Source: Vesta saturnalis
Taxonomy: Eukaryota > Arthropoda > Insecta > Coleoptera > Lampyridae
Reading direction: 5' to 3'
NCBI GenBank assembly: GCA_036346205.1
Contig: JARFJB010001166.1
Location: 13,452,501-13,516,500 of the forward strand
Length of the DNA stretch: 64,000 nucleotides
Part shown: piece by piece, positions 1 through 11,556 of the stretch
How the letters are laid out: each line of letters opens with the position of its first letter
Position numbering within the stretch: the first letter of the stretch is position 1
Notes under the pieces: model-generated
The model's input: the letters and a program-made list of their open reading frames with translations, nothing else
Databases searched by the model: none
Told to the model about the DNA's origin: nothing
Program-made: the position numbers and the translations under genes

Positions 1-370
1 AAAATAGAATTTTCGCAAAATTTGATAAATTAGGCCAAAAACACCGGGTAAACAATACCACGTGATCGTGGCATGCTAGTGCCAGTGGCGGGGGTTACAC
101 GGAAAATAAGCGAATATCGACCTTACGAACAAATGAAATAAATCAAAGAATGAGGTTGTAGATTGTTGAAATACGGGAGGTTCGTCACGTCCGATATCTT
201 GACGTAAAATTAAATGATGTTTTTGAGAAAATCATAAGTTGAATAATTTACCAATTAATTCATAATGTGAAAAATTCTGAATAATGTTTTTAAAAAAAAG
301 TTATTGTGAATGTCGTCGAAAATATACGATTTAAGTGTAAACAAATCAAAATACCCCAAAGTGTTGTGAG
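1..370 (+). other. Upstream region of the mitochondrial carrier gene
   Basis: AT-rich, with no reading frame of note on either strand. By position it holds the promoter and 5' UTR of the carrier starting at 371. I see no convincing TATA box or other named element. Confidence 0.4.
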
Positions 371-1935
371 ATGTCTCAAACTGAAGCTGTCATCCACTTG
401 GTCGCTGGAGGGTAAGGTCCAAAAATTTTTGAGCCCTTGAGATAATTTTTTTACCGCTTATGTAATACGTCAAATGTTGAGATGCACTATTACTTTGATG
501 GCGCATTATTTGGCGCTGCTTAAAACCAAAAAATAATTTATTACCGCCTAATTTTATCATGATACTTAATCTGTCATCAAACAAAAATAACATAACCCCC
601 CTATGTACTCACTATCCATCATAGGGAATCTTGAAAATAAACCCCTTTTTCAAAATCACACCCCTCCACCCAACCCTTCACAAACTGCGCCGCTTTTACA
701 AGAAAGTAAACATACACATCTAACCTCATTTTCTATATAAACATTAACAGTAGTAATACTAAGCCAGTGCCACTAAATCAGCTCATTACACATTCAACTT
801 AAATTAGTGTCTTTTTATTTGTAGTGTCGCTGGTACGGTAGGTGCTATTGTAACATGTCCGTTAGAAGTAGTAAAAACGAGATTACAATCATCACATAGT
901 GGATTTAACACTCAAATACCTTTGATTGCTCAGGATCGAAATAGTAGTACGTGCCATACATTCGGTACACAAAGGCGTAGGTTATGGACAAGCTCCAGCC
1001 ACTTCAAGCCTCAAGTTGTGGCTCTTTCAGGTTATGGAACCCTTCCCTCATCCCAAAGTATGAGCCTTGTGCAATGTCTTAAACACATCATAAAATACGA
1101 AGGCCCACTCGCTCTTTTTAAAGGTAAATTGGAGAATAATGGATTACAAAAACGGAAGGTAAGAATTTTATTTGTTCTGTTTCAGGTTTGGGTCCTAACT
1201 TAGTTGGTGTTGCACCATCACGAGCTGTATATTTCTTAACGTATAGTCAAACAAAAATGTTTTGGAACAGCTGTTTACCTAGAGAAACACCTATTGTACA
1301 TATATTATCCGCATCGTGTGCCGGTTTTATGGCATGCACACTTACTAATCCGATATGGTTTGTTAAAACACGGCTACAATTAGATCTCAATAAGGAAAAT
1401 CGTATAACAGTTAAACAATGTGTGAGACAGATTTATCGTAAATCAGTATGTGCGTAATACTTAATTAATACATAATTTAAATAATCGGTTACAGGGAATA
1501 AAAGGCTTTTATAAAGGCATAACGGCGTCTTATATGGGTATTTCCGAAACAATCATACATTTTGTGATATATGAAGCAGTTAAAGCAAAATTAATGGAGC
1601 ATAGACTTAAGAATGCACAAGAGTATGATACTGCAAAAAATTACAAAGACTTTTTAGAGTTTATGGTAGCAGGTGGTTTATCGAAAACGATAGCATCTTG
1701 TATGGCATATCCACATGAAGTAGCAAGGACTCGTTTACGTGAAGACGGAAATAGATACAACAGTTTTTGGCAAACGTTAGGATTAGTGGCTAAAGAAGAA
1801 GGAATTCGTGGTGTTTATAGAGGATTGGGTACACAATTAGTCAGACAAATACCGAACACGGCCATTATGATGGCCACTTATGAAGCTGTAGTATCTCTTT
1901 TATCAGTTAGATTTATTAATTATGAAGATGCCTAG
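371..1935 (+). CDS. SLC25A36: Mitochondrial pyrimidine nucleotide carrier, SLC25A33/SLC25A36 type
   Basis: Inner-membrane carrier that exchanges pyrimidine nucleotides between cytosol and matrix (Drosophila rim2 belongs here). Four exons with GT-AG junctions keep one frame: 371-411, 825-1123, 1186-1445 and 1495-1935. The product is 346 aa; the family is about 310-365 aa. Three ~100-residue repeats each carry a carrier signature: PLEVVKTRLQ, PIWFVKTRLQLD and PHEVARTRLR. Tryptophan in place of the acidic residue in the second signature is typical of the SLC25A33/36 branch. Between the first signature and LFKG there is a long Ser/Arg-rich loop, also usual for this branch. The start MSQTEAVIHLVAGG is the only ATG that joins in phase to exon 2. 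The gene looks intact. SLC25A33 and A36 cannot be separated here; insects usually have a single ortholog. Confidence 0.93.
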
Positions 1936-2271
1936 TTTTATAAACACACAATGTGTGGTCCAAAAACAAATTTAATTTTTGTTATTCTAAACTACGATAG
2001 ATGATAAACGGAGAGATGTTTTGTATATAAGAGTTTTAATACTGATGTATATAGTCGATAATAGCGTGCGTCTTCGTGCATAGAGATTAAAGCTTTTCTA
2101 AAAACTTGTACCTTCTTTACATGGCCTTACTTTTACCCATTTAATGTATTACAAATATTTTATAAGATTACTAATTTTTACATGAGGAATGTTATATTTT
2201 CCTCTTGGGTATATTGTTTTTTTTTTTGTTAATTACTATTAAAATATTTTTTGTAAATGTGTCCAGTTATT

Positions 2272-2308
2272 AATAAAACCGTTTAAATAATTTTGCCTAT
2301 TTAATAAA
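2272..2308 (+). terminator. Polyadenylation signals of the carrier gene
   Basis: Two AATAAA hexamers (2272-2277 and 2303-2308) lie about 340-370 bp after the carrier stop codon in AT-rich 3' UTR-like sequence. Which one is used cannot be told from sequence. Confidence 0.55.
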
Positions 2309-2815
2309 GTCATTTTATTTTTAATATTAACAAATAATTAACGTAAACTAGATCCATAATAAATTGATAAGTGTTAACCGGAATGTAATCTATAACCTTA
2401 ACCTTGCTGTTTAATTTTAATTTATTTATAATTTATGTGACGTTTAATTTGAAAATATAATTGTATCTTATGTTAACAATTAGATTAATACAAACTTTTT
2501 TATTGCTTGTAAATCAAATATATTCAGGAATGATTTATTATAGGTCAAAAAGGTGTATGTAAATTTTTATAAAATTAGAGTTATCAGCATTTAAAAAATT
2601 GACGATGATAAAAATCTTATATGAATTAGCAAATTCGTTTTCATAATGTAAATATAGGAAAATTTTGGGGAACTTTCCAATTTACTTTATGAAATAGCAG
2701 TTCATTAGCTACTCCTAATGTTAAGTGGTTATTTAAAAGAGAATCTGAAGCAGAATGTGTTACAAACAAGTATCATACAATTAAAATTAATAGCGCCAAA
2801 TACGTTTCTATAGCT
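2309..2815. other. AT-rich intergenic stretch
   Basis: No coding frame, repeat or terminal inverted repeat recognised. Confidence 0.4.
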
Positions 2816-3856
2816 AAGCTGTTATTATTGGCAGTCGACTGAGATGAACTAATGGAAAATTTCTAAAATATACACTTTGTTGCTTATTTGGAGAAAATGG
2901 TAGTTATTGAGTTCCGAGTAGCCTAAAGGTCCTTGATCGTTATTATGTATTAGATTATTTGTGAAGGTCTCTAAAACTTTCATAGCAATCAATTTTGCAC
3001 TTATTATTAACATGTTTGATTAAAGATACGTTATCTACTACATGATTATCAATCATACATAGGGTTACGGTAAACGTCCCAACGTTTGTGTTTGATATGA
3101 GTTAAATGTGAATTTTGATAGGTCATTTAGTTTGCCTTGCATGTTTTAAGGTGGAAGGCATGTGTACTGCATACCAGCCGGAGAAGTACTGTCACTTTTA
3201 CCATGGGCTCTTAATTTAATTTTTAATTGGTTCTTTCCTGATTATTAATCCTATCGGGCTGGGAGTCTAAAATTAACAAAAAGGAGAACGGTTTCTAGGG
3301 TAAAAAGTTATGGACATAAAACTACCCCTTTCGAATGTCTAAGTTGGCAGGACTCAAGTGACTTCGGTCTGTAGCGTCCCTTAGGTATCCTATCTTGAAA
3401 AGCGTAATTTGAACTTATTTGCAATAATGCAAATTCAAGAACAAAACAATCGCTAAGATATTTATCTTGACTTGACTGACAATAATGTCACTATTACTAA
3501 AATTAATTGCCTACCTTACTTTGACTTTCCCGGCAATAATCAAAACATTAGATTTCATTTACAAGTCAATTACTCGCAAAACTCAAATCTGATTAAACGA
3601 AGTGGCCGTCTAGGGGCAGGTAAAAAAAAATTAAACTACTCGAATTAAAATCAACGAGCTTTGCGCAGCGGTGGTTCAGCCCGTTTAATATAGGGGAAGT
3701 ATGTCTGAGACGGCATTATTGATGAGAGGGCATATTGCTAGGATTTCTGAATTCCTTTCAAATTTGGCGCCTTTAAAATCCCCAGCCTATAAAGTGACAC
3801 ATGCGCCGCAGTCACAATCTGTGCATTTGACAGTAGTAAGAGCGCGTGAATATTCA

Positions 3857-3858
<2 letters not shown>
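2816..3858 (+). repeat. Interspersed ~1.05 kb repeat, copy A
   Basis: Begins AAGCTGTTATTATTGGC and ends GAGCGCGTGAATATTCAT. The same sequence with small indels and about 90% identity by eye recurs in direct orientation at 7189-8304, and part of it lies inverted at 29995-30382. It contains no reading frame. The 3' end runs straight into the (TA)n tract. The class is unknown; a non-autonomous element or solo LTR are both possible. Confidence 0.8.

Positions 3859-3937
<79 letters not shown>
3859..3937. repeat. (TA)n microsatellite at the left border of a mariner-type element
   Basis: About 79 bp of uninterrupted TA. It lies exactly between repeat copy A and the left inverted repeat of the element that follows. 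A second TA tract sits at that element's right border (5605-5648). Confidence 0.95.
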
Positions 3938-3942
<5 letters not shown>

Positions 3943-5600
3943 AGTAGTATTTTTCCGCTCGTTACGATGGTGAAATCAAAATAAAAATTGAACTTCGTGT
4001 TCGCGAGTTATGTCAAAAATTTCTATTTTTTTAAATCGATAGAAAATTAAATTCTGAACAAAAAAGTTCCTATGACATTTTACCCTAATGTTAAAAATGA
4101 CAAAGTTATTGATCATTTATTGAATTCGTCAAGGTGGCTGGTATTACGTGAACAATATTTGTCATTTTCACAAATGTGATCAGAATTGATATGTCAAATT
4201 GAAGTTTGCTAATAGTTTGTGTTTTTTGAATAGAAAAATGCTTTTCACCCATTCAGAAAAGTATGATATGTGAGCGTTACAGTTTGTTTCCTGCGCGGCA
4301 TTTGCCGGATAGAAGATACTTTTTGGTTTTGTATCGTAAATTTCTAATTCGAGCGTGTTTAAGAAATCTAGATCTAATAAACAATGTATAATTAGTGAAG
4401 AAACTGAAATTGTGTTAGCTTATTTTGAAGCACATCCCAACAACTCAATTAATGATTTAGTGCAACAAATTGGACTATGTTTGGGTTCCATCCACAATAT
4501 TCTAAACAAGTATAAGTTTGTGCCGTATAAGTTCCGACCTACACAGACACTAGTACCAGGAGATCAAGAAAGACGCGTTCAGTTTTGTCACTGGTTTATT
4601 AATCAAATGAGAACCAATAATGATTTTTGGAGTGACAAATCAACTTTTTCTAATAGGGGCATGTTCAACAGGAAAAACAGCCATTTTTGGAGTCGAGAAA
4701 ATCCGATGCTCTATCGATCTTGTAACCCACAGAGACGCTTCAGTGTTAATGTTTGGTGCAGTTTAATTGGCTCAATACTTGTTGGTCCAGTATTTTATCA
4801 GGGTGCGTTAACTGGATGATGTAAATTTAATGGATAGGCAGAACATTTATTTCCAACAAGACGGAGCTCCTCCCCATAACGTTCGTCAGATAGATACAAT
4901 ATTAAACAATTTTTTTGATGACAGATATTTATCAACGAATGGTCCTATCCGTATGCCTCCTCGATCACCTGACATTACTCCAATGGATTTTTTCTTTTGG
5001 GGATATGTGAAGAGTGTGGTGTACAACAGGCGATATGATAACCTTGAGCATCTCCAGCAAAGCATCGTTCACGCCATCAATAATATTGATGGTAGATCCA
5101 TTACTAAGGCTACTAAAAGTGTATACAAGCGGGCCCAGAAATGCTTGGAGCAAGAGGATGATGTTTTCGAACATCTAATTTGAGTTTTGTTTTGTTTTGT
5201 TGTTCCTTATTATTATTATCACTTAGAATAAAGAATCCTGTTTCAATCGTCTGATATTTTTTTCATTTTCTGCTCTATGGTAATACAGAAAAGTAGTTGA
5301 CACAGCCACCATAATGAATTTGATAAATGATCAATAACTTTGTTATTTTTGACATTAGGGTGAAATGTCATAGGAACTTTTTCGTCAGAATTTAATTTTC
5401 TATCGATTAACGATATTGCATATTGGGTGTGCCATTTAAAAAAATGGAATTTTTGACATAACTCGCGAACACGATGTTCAATTTTCATTTTGATTTCACC
5501 ATCGTAACGAGCGGAAAAAATGCTACTTCTTTGCCCATTTAACCGACTTCGTAGCACCAATAATAACGAAGATAGCAATAGTGCCGACTTAACTTTGAAA

Positions 5601-5604
<4 letters not shown>
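3938..5604 (+). mobile_element. Tc1/mariner-superfamily element with DUF4817-type transposase (element 1)
   Basis: Inverted repeats at 3941-4145 and 5300-5528 share long blocks, for example GCTCGTTACGATGGTGAAAT, GTTCGCGAGTTATGTC and TCCTATGACATTT. The left arm lacks about 40 bp present in the right. Between them is a decayed transposase (4239-5183). About 75 bp (5529-5604) lies outside the right arm before TA; the matching left end is missing, apparently replaced by the TA tract. TA is the normal target duplication of this superfamily. Confidence 0.8.
4239..5183 (+). pseudogene. Decayed DUF4817/DDE transposase of element 1
   Basis: The N-terminus reads MLFTHSEKYDM in one frame, like the DUF4817 helix-turn-helix start of several insect mariner-type transposases. 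The frame then breaks and resumes at 4355. After a helix-turn-helix region come NVWCSLIGSILVGPVF, a second break near 4818, then FQQDGAPPH with the second catalytic Asp and RSPDITPMDFFFWGY with the third acidic residue, 36 residues later. The first Asp region is garbled (FWSDKSTFSNRG). At least two frameshifts mean no functional protein. Confidence 0.8.

Positions 5605-5648
<44 letters not shown>
5605..5648. repeat. (TA)n microsatellite at the right border of element 1
   Basis: 44 bp of pure TA between the right end of element 1 and a truncated second DUF4817 element on the opposite strand. The YIYIYI-rich frames across it are artefacts. Confidence 0.95.
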
Positions 5649-5650
<2 letters not shown>

Positions 5651-6543
5651 CTGTTTCTCGGGGAAGTCTTCGTTCAGGATACCGTACCGCATAAATCCTT
5701 GACCCCAATAACGCATTTCTTTGGCATTCTCCAAGAATGAAAGTCATGTCGATCAACTCTGCGTGGGAGAACAACATTTTAATGGAAATGTCTTGTAGAA
5801 ACACTTAAACTAATACACAAGACAGCAAAGCACAACAGAAGCTCGAGAAACTGACGTTTCTTATCACTTGTTTAAAACAATTGACAAACGTTTTCCAAAT
5901 CAACGCGGCAATGCGCAATAAACACTGAAATTAGATAAAAATTTGAATATCTCGAAAACTATCACTCCAAAATATCGATAATTTTACATCAATAGAAAAG
6001 AAATTTAATTTACTATCCGCGGATGTAAGAAAATATGGGCGGTTCCATTTAAAAAAAATCAAGTTATCCATGTTTGAAAAACATTTATTTTCGGAGCGAT
6101 AGAAATTGTTGAATTCTAAAATCAAGATTTTTGGCAATGAATGAGAATGATGCGGTATCCTTTTCGAAAGTAAAACACGTAAGCTACATCTCTCTACCGG
6201 TATCCGTCTTCGGGATACTGAAAGTTTTCGGAGGCACTGCAAACGTCGTTCTTTCTACATAATGTCAAATAACTCATAAGCAATGTGACGTAGACCCATA
6301 GTATGGTTATTAAAGTGACCTTTAAATTCAACGAGGAATTCAAAAATGTAATAATATATAGGTTGTTCTATTTAAAATAACGAAGTTGGCATGAGTTTCC
6401 GGTATAACTGGAAGTCCGCCATTTCTGAAGATAATTTTAAAACGTGTAGTGTATGACTGTGGACAACTTTTATATAAGACATTTTTTTGTATTTGCAATA
6501 GTAAGGGAGTTATGGAGCAATCCCGCTTATGTGGGCCACCCTG
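5649..6543 (-). mobile_element. Truncated DUF4817 Tc1/mariner element (element 2), minus strand
   Basis: On the minus strand the end reads CAGGGTGGCCCACATAAGC (from 6543), flanked by TA at 6544-6545. It continues through AT-rich terminal sequence to a transposase N-terminus at 5775-5649 that starts MLFSHAELIDMTFILGECQ and continues through a helix ending YPERRLP. The coding region is cut off exactly at the (TA)n tract. The rest of this element is not found beyond element 1, so it looks truncated rather than merely interrupted. Confidence 0.7.
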
Positions 6544-6615
6544 TATATGCCGTCTCACCCATAAGTACGACCTAACTAGATCATACTTTTCTAAAAACCC
6601 TGTTTTGTTTTAGAT

Positions 6616-7188
6616 ATGGGACGTTATAAAAGAAAATCATCCAGGCATTCTTGGGACGAGGGCAGTATGAAACAAGCCGTAATGGCGGTTCGTGAAAAGA
6701 GAATGGGCTGGCTGCTAGCATCAAAAATGTTCAACGTTCCTTTCACCACGCTTAGGCGTCGCACTGCTAAAGTTGGAGGTTGGAAGAAAGATTACATGTG
6801 GGGTTATAAAGTGACGTTCAATGAAGATATGGAAACAGAAAATAGTTCAACACTTAAAAAAATTTAGAAGCTAGACTTTTCGGTTTAACTGTAAGAGATG
6901 TCAGGAGCTTAGCCGCACAGATTTTCTTCCTCTAATAAAATGGCCGGTGGGGATTAGTTAAGGGGGTTTAGGCAACGAAATCCCACTATATCACTTATAA
7001 CTTCTGAATCTACATCTGCTGCAAGGGCCAGTGCTTTCAACAGAGAACAAATTAAAAAATACTTCGAAAAGTTGGCAGAAGTATTAGACATATATAAATC
7101 TGAGCCAAATGATGTATGGAACGTCGACGAATCTGGCTTCTCTACCGTTCCCTCTCGAAATAGTAACATTTTCGCTACAAAGTGGCAG
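6616..7188 (+). pseudogene. pogo/Tigger-type transposase fragment
   Basis: The frame from 6616 encodes MGRYKRKSSRHSWDEGSMK, then a Psq-like helix-turn-helix ending FTTLRRRTAKVG, typical of pogo/jerky transposases. Reading continues in broken frames: LTVRDVRSLAAQ, then STSAARASAFNREQIKKYF, then NDVWNVDESGF, whose Asp corresponds to the first catalytic Asp. It stops at 7188, where repeat copy B begins. Several indels and a stop at 6867 mark it as a relic. Confidence 0.8.
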
Positions 7189-8304
7189 AAGCTGTTATTA
7201 TTGGCAATCGACTGAGATGACTATGAAAAATTTCTAAAATACACACTTCGTTGCTTATCTGGAGAAAATGGTAGTTTTTGAGTTCCGAGTAGCCTAAAGG
7301 TCCTTGATCGTCATTATGTATTAGAATATTTGTGAAGGTCTCTAAAACATTCATAGCAATTAATTTTGCACTTATTATTAACATGTTTGATTAAAGATAC
7401 GTTATCTACTACATGATTATCAATCATATATAGGGTTACGGTAAACGTCCCAACGTTTGTGTTTGATGTGAGCTAAATGTGCATTTTAATAGGTCATTTA
7501 GTTTGCCTTGCATGTTTTAAGGTGGAAGGCATGTGTACTGCATGCCAGCCGGAGAGGTCCCGTCACTTTTACCATGGGTTCTTAACATTGGTTCTCCGAT
7601 TTTCTGAGCTCGGTAAAGGGTACTGGTCACCCTTTCCTGATTATTAATCCTATCGGTCTGAGGGTCTAAAATTAACAAAAAGGAGACTGATTTCTAAGGT
7701 AAAAAGTTATGGACATAAGACTCTGCCCCTTTCGAATGTCTAAGTTGGCAGGACCCAAGGTACTTCGGTCTCTAGCGTCCTCCAGGTACCCTATCTTCAA
7801 AAGCGTAATTTGAACTTATTTGCAATAATGCAAATTCAAGAAAAAAATAATCGCTAAGTAATTTATCTTGACTTGACTGACAATAATGTCACTATTACTC
7901 AAATTAATTGTCTGCCTTACTTAGACTTTCCTGGCAATAATTAAAACCTTAGAATTTATTTACAAGTCTGATATTTAATTACTCGCAAAACTCAAATCTG
8001 ATTAAACGAAGTGGCCGTCTAGGGGCAGGTAAAAAAATTGAAACTACTCGAATTAAAATCAACGAGCTTTGCGCAGTCGTGGTTCGGTCCGTTAGTACAG
8101 GGGAAGTATGTCTGAGACGGCATTGTTGATGAGATGACATGCTGTTAGGATTTCTGAATTTCTTTCAAATTTGGCGCCTTTAAAATCCTCAGCCCATAAA
8201 GTGACTCATGCGCCGCAGTTTGCGAAAATCTCGTAACGGTAACGTGTCTCAGTCATAATCTGTGTGCATTTGACAGTAGTGAGAGCGCGTGAATATTCAT
8301 TTAA
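7189..8304 (+). repeat. Interspersed ~1.1 kb repeat, copy B
   Basis: Direct-orientation copy of 2816-3858, starting AAGCTGTTATTATTGGC and ending GAGCGCGTGAATATTCATTT. It has ~60 bp not in copy A (7577-7640, around GTTCTCCGATTTTCTGAGC) and a short extra block near 8213-8260. It abuts a broken pogo frame, suggesting insertion into or replacement of that element. Confidence 0.8.
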
Positions 8305-8475
8305 GCGATACACTAGTCCAAACCAAACGTGCTTTTCCATTTTGACGTTGAAACTGTTATTTAAGATGGCTGTAAACGAAGGAACATAGGAAGAGGTTCT
8401 GATGATAAATTTCACTACATAAATAGGTATTTTTATAAATGGCTTAAATATCAGTTTCAATATCAAACTGCTAGA

Positions 8476-8544
8476 GCGCTGATGGTGTAGTGGTAGGAGT
8501 CGCCTTCCACACTGTTGGTGCGGGTTTGAAACCCGGCCGATGCA
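8476..8544 (+). ncRNA. tRNA-Gly(TCC)-like pseudogene or SINE head
   Basis: A 69-nt segment has a good Pol III A box (TGGTGTAGTGG) and a B box-like T arm (GGGTTTGAAACCC), with CTTCCAC in the anticodon-loop position, which would be TCC for glycine. The T stem pairs, but the acceptor stem has mismatches and the anticodon stem does not pair. It is therefore not a working tRNA. A T-rich run and a short tandem repeat follow, as in tRNA-derived SINEs. Confidence 0.6.
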
Positions 8545-8553
8545 ATTTTTTTT

Positions 8554-8682
8554 AGGGTACTGTAGTTTTTGTTTATCTAATCTACTTGTGTTAGGTTACA
8601 GTAGTTATGTTTACCTAGTTTAATTATGTTAGGTTACAGTAATTTTGTTTATCTTATCTAATTAAGTTAGGTTACAGTTGTG
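8554..8682 (+). repeat. 38-bp minisatellite behind the tRNA-like segment
   Basis: About 3.3 copies of a 38-39 bp unit starting GGTTACAGTA and ending in GTTA (units near 8554, 8593, 8631 and 8669). The placement suggests it is the body or tail of a tRNA-derived short element. Confidence 0.8.
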
Positions 8683-8927
8683 ACGGCGCCTTTCTATGTT
8701 CCTTTGTTTGCCGCTTCCTTTTATTTAAACGCTTTAAAAACTATTCATTCAAAACGATTTTCTATTGGTTCGCATATATCGAGAATTAGTCGCATGTGGT
8801 GATTACCAACCTTGTAAAAAAAGAATAAAATTTTAAACTTTTTCGTAGCAATTTAATTGAACTTTGTACTTACTGTAATTATATTCTTATTAACTTTCCT
8901 TACATTTAATTAAACGTTTACTTGATC

Positions 8928-10404
8928 ATGTCTTCACTTTGGAGTAAATTAAATCGAGTTAACTTTAAGGTATTTTAGTTGTCTTTCTAACGTAAAAAAG
9001 CTAAATTTATTTGTAGGTACCTGTTCGTTACTTAAATTTATTAGAGTATCAAAGCAAACATCTCTTAAAGCAGGGTGGTGTAGCTATTCAAGACTTTTGC
9101 ATGGTTGACACAAATGGAAGTAATGAATTAAATAAGTTTCGTAAGTTTATCTGCATTTTTCGTTTCAAACGACACTTAGTATGTGTTTAGAGGCGGATGA
9201 ATATGTGATAAAAGCTCAAATACTGGCCGGAGGACGTGGGAAAGGAAGTTTTAGCAATGGGTTTAAGGGTGGTGTCCACATTACAAAAAAGTAAGAAAAT
9301 TAACTGATTATTCTGTTATTAATTACTGCTTTATAGCCGTAAAGATATTCAAAGTATTGTGGATAAAATGTTAGGTTATAAACTAATCACCAAACAGACT
9401 CCACAAGAAGGTATCCCTGTCACAAAGGTCATGATTGCTACTAGTGTAAATATTAAACGTGAAACCTACATTTCTATAATAATGGATCGACAAAGAAATG
9501 GTCCAGTCATTATTGCATCTCCTGCTGGTGGAGTAGATATTGAAAATGTGGCGGAGGAAACTCCTCATTTAATTAAAACTTTGCCGATTGATATAACGAT
9601 AGGTCTGTTTTTATAGTAAATTGTAAAACATAATTTAGGTAACTTTGTAGGAATGACTGATGAAAAAGCCAATGAATTAGCTGAATTTTTAGAGTTTAAA
9701 GGAGCTGTACGAAATAAAGCAGCACAAGAAATAAAAAAGCTGTGGAAATTATTCTTAAAAGTTGATGCTACACAATTAGAAATAAACCCATTTGTAGAGA
9801 CAGATAAGGGAGAAGTTATATCAATTGATGCTAAACTAAATTTTGATGATAATGCAAAGTTTCGCCAAGAAGGTGTTTTTGCCATGGGTGACAACTCAGA
9901 GGAGGATCCACGTGAAGTAGAAGCCGCCCAATTTAATTTAAATTATATAGGAATGAAAGGAAATATAGGGTGATTACAAATCGTATTTCAAATATGTAAA
10001 ATTATAATTTGCGCTTATATAGGTGTTTGGTGAATGGTGCAGGATTAGCCATGGCAACAATGGATATTATAAAGTTAAGGGGTGGTGAACCTGCCAATTT
10101 TTTAGATGTCGGTGGTGGAGTTAGTGAAAAGCAAGTCTCTGCGGCATTTAGTATTTTAACATCTGATAAAAATGTACAAGCTATATTAGTTAATGTTTTT
10201 GGTGGAATAGTCAACTGTGTAACTATTGCTAATGGGATTGTTCAATCTTGCAAATTGAATAAACTTAAGATACCACTTATTGTACGATTAGAAGGTACAA
10301 ATGTAAATGAGGCTAGAAAAATTATTAATAACTCCGGTTTATTAATTCAAAATGCTGTAAGTTTAGATGATGCTGCTGTGAAAGCGGTTAAATGTATTAA
10401 TTAG
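8928..10404 (+). CDS. SUCLG2: Succinyl-CoA ligase, GDP-forming, beta subunit, mitochondrial
   Basis: Beta subunit of matrix succinyl-CoA synthetase, which couples succinyl-CoA + GDP + Pi to succinate + CoA + GTP in the TCA cycle. Six exons (8928-8969, 9017-9140, 9191-9290, 9337-9602, 9651-9969, 10023-10404) join in frame to 410 aa; the family is about 430. Order: short basic leader MSSLWSKLNRVNFK, LLEYQSKHLL, ATP-grasp loop AGGRGKG, DATQLEINPF, NGAGLAMAT, PANFLDVGGGV, FGGIVNC and LEGTNV. The last two match GDP-forming beta; ADP-forming beta has GGIMRC and LQGTRV. Introns are 46-53 bp. For intron 4 I chose the acceptor at 9650 over 9638, because it avoids a 4-residue insertion and a 36-bp intron. 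The gene looks intact. Confidence 0.95.
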
Positions 10405-10470
10405 TTTTTTACTTATGTACAAAGAATTATTTTATATTTTCTATTATTTTTTGTATTGTTAACTACCAGT

Positions 10471-10476
10471 AATAAA
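10471..10476 (+). terminator. Polyadenylation signal of SUCLG2
   Basis: AATAAA 67 bp after the stop codon; another A-rich run follows immediately. Confidence 0.6.
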
Positions 10477-11096
10477 ATAATAGATTTTATTTCTAAATTC
10501 ATATGTATCTACAGAGTTATATGGTAGTATTACCTTCCAACCTACGTATACATGTGTAGGTATAAAAGGTTATGCAATCGACTTTTTTTTCACTATCACT
10601 AAATCGACTTATTGGTTTATTTTACAGTGTTTGACGAAGATCAGCCATGATGTCTGTCTGTATGTGTGTGTGGATGCATGTTAGTAACAGTATCTCCAGA
10701 ACGACACATGCATACTTCAAATTTTGTATTTAAGCTTGTTTCCGATTTTCCTGAAACTGATTAATTTTCAGAGAAACTCAGCAGTGGCGAGGGGGGGGGG
10801 GGGTTGTTAGAAGCAGTTTTTGCTTTTTATCCAATATTTCTGATATAGCTGTATATTCCAAAGATATAAAAATACTAACATATAGACCTTAACTCATTCA
10901 TTGCTGGTGTCACGAATTCATGATGCTGCTCTATGCTCGTCAATGTGCAAGGCACAGATGCATGTCACTTGCAACCTTACATTTAAAATTGCAATATAAA
11001 GTTAGCATTGAAGTTAGAAATACGTGCGTTTGTCAAGTATTAAAAATTATATATTTTTTTGCCGATTCATAAGTTTTGTATTTTACACAATTTTAC
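10477..11096. other. Intergenic stretch with a G13 run
   Basis: No gene. It contains a run of 13 G (10791-10803) and a TGTCTGTCTGTATGTGTGTG-like segment near 10650, both common in transposon debris. Nothing else is assignable. Confidence 0.4.
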
Positions 11097-11556
11097 ATGG
11101 AGGAGAGAGGACCTCCGGTAAAAAAAAACGCCCTTAGAAACCAAAGTAAATTAACACATGATGAAGTATTATTTGAAGGATTAGACGCGTCGGATGGTAA
11201 ACTTTATAGTGTGGTAACAGTTTTGAGCCAGATAAGAGATTCGGAGACCAGTACGGATGACGAGTTGGAAAATACTAGTATTGTTTGCCTTAATCTTATA
11301 TTATTTTGTACGTATTTCATGCTATAGCTATGGACGTTTCAGAAATAGATACTAAAGCAGATGTACAACCACTTGTGACTGAGGCGAGGATGTTTTTAAT
11401 TTTATAAAAACGAGCCAACTTATTCGAAATATTCTTGAAAAAGAGGAGCCTATTGATTATTTTCAGGCAATTTTTGATGATATTGTGCATTTCATTGTAT
11501 ATGCAACAAATCAATATGCCAAAGAGGTATTTCTCCCAGGTGTAATGGAACATTAA
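11097..11556 (+). pseudogene. piggyBac-type transposase N-terminal fragment
   Basis: Starts MEERGPPVKKNALRNQSK and has the acidic, Asp/Glu/Ser-rich stretch usual in piggyBac N-termini (SQIRDSETSTDDELENTS). After a frame break come LEKEEPIDYFQAIFDD and FIVYATNQYAKE, which match the start of the DDE_Tnp_1_7 domain (pattern PIDYF..FF.D....IV..TN.YA). The catalytic region is absent. Recognised by motif memory, not by search. Confidence 0.65.

Noticed and set aside
3701..5804. Frames with long YIYIYI stretches across the TA tracts
   Set aside because: They are translations of (TA)n microsatellites joined to flanking repeat sequence, with no domain or codon signal. Only the non-repeat part at 5649-5775 minus is real transposase.
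2816..8304. Direct ~1 kb repeats as the two LTRs of one retrotransposon
   Set aside because: The 3.3 kb between them holds DNA transposon relics only, with no gag, pol, primer-binding site or polypurine tract, and no common target duplication was seen.
8554..8682. Insect telomere repeat (TTAGG)
   Set aside because: GTTAGGTTA occurs once per 38-bp unit and is not a TTAGG array.
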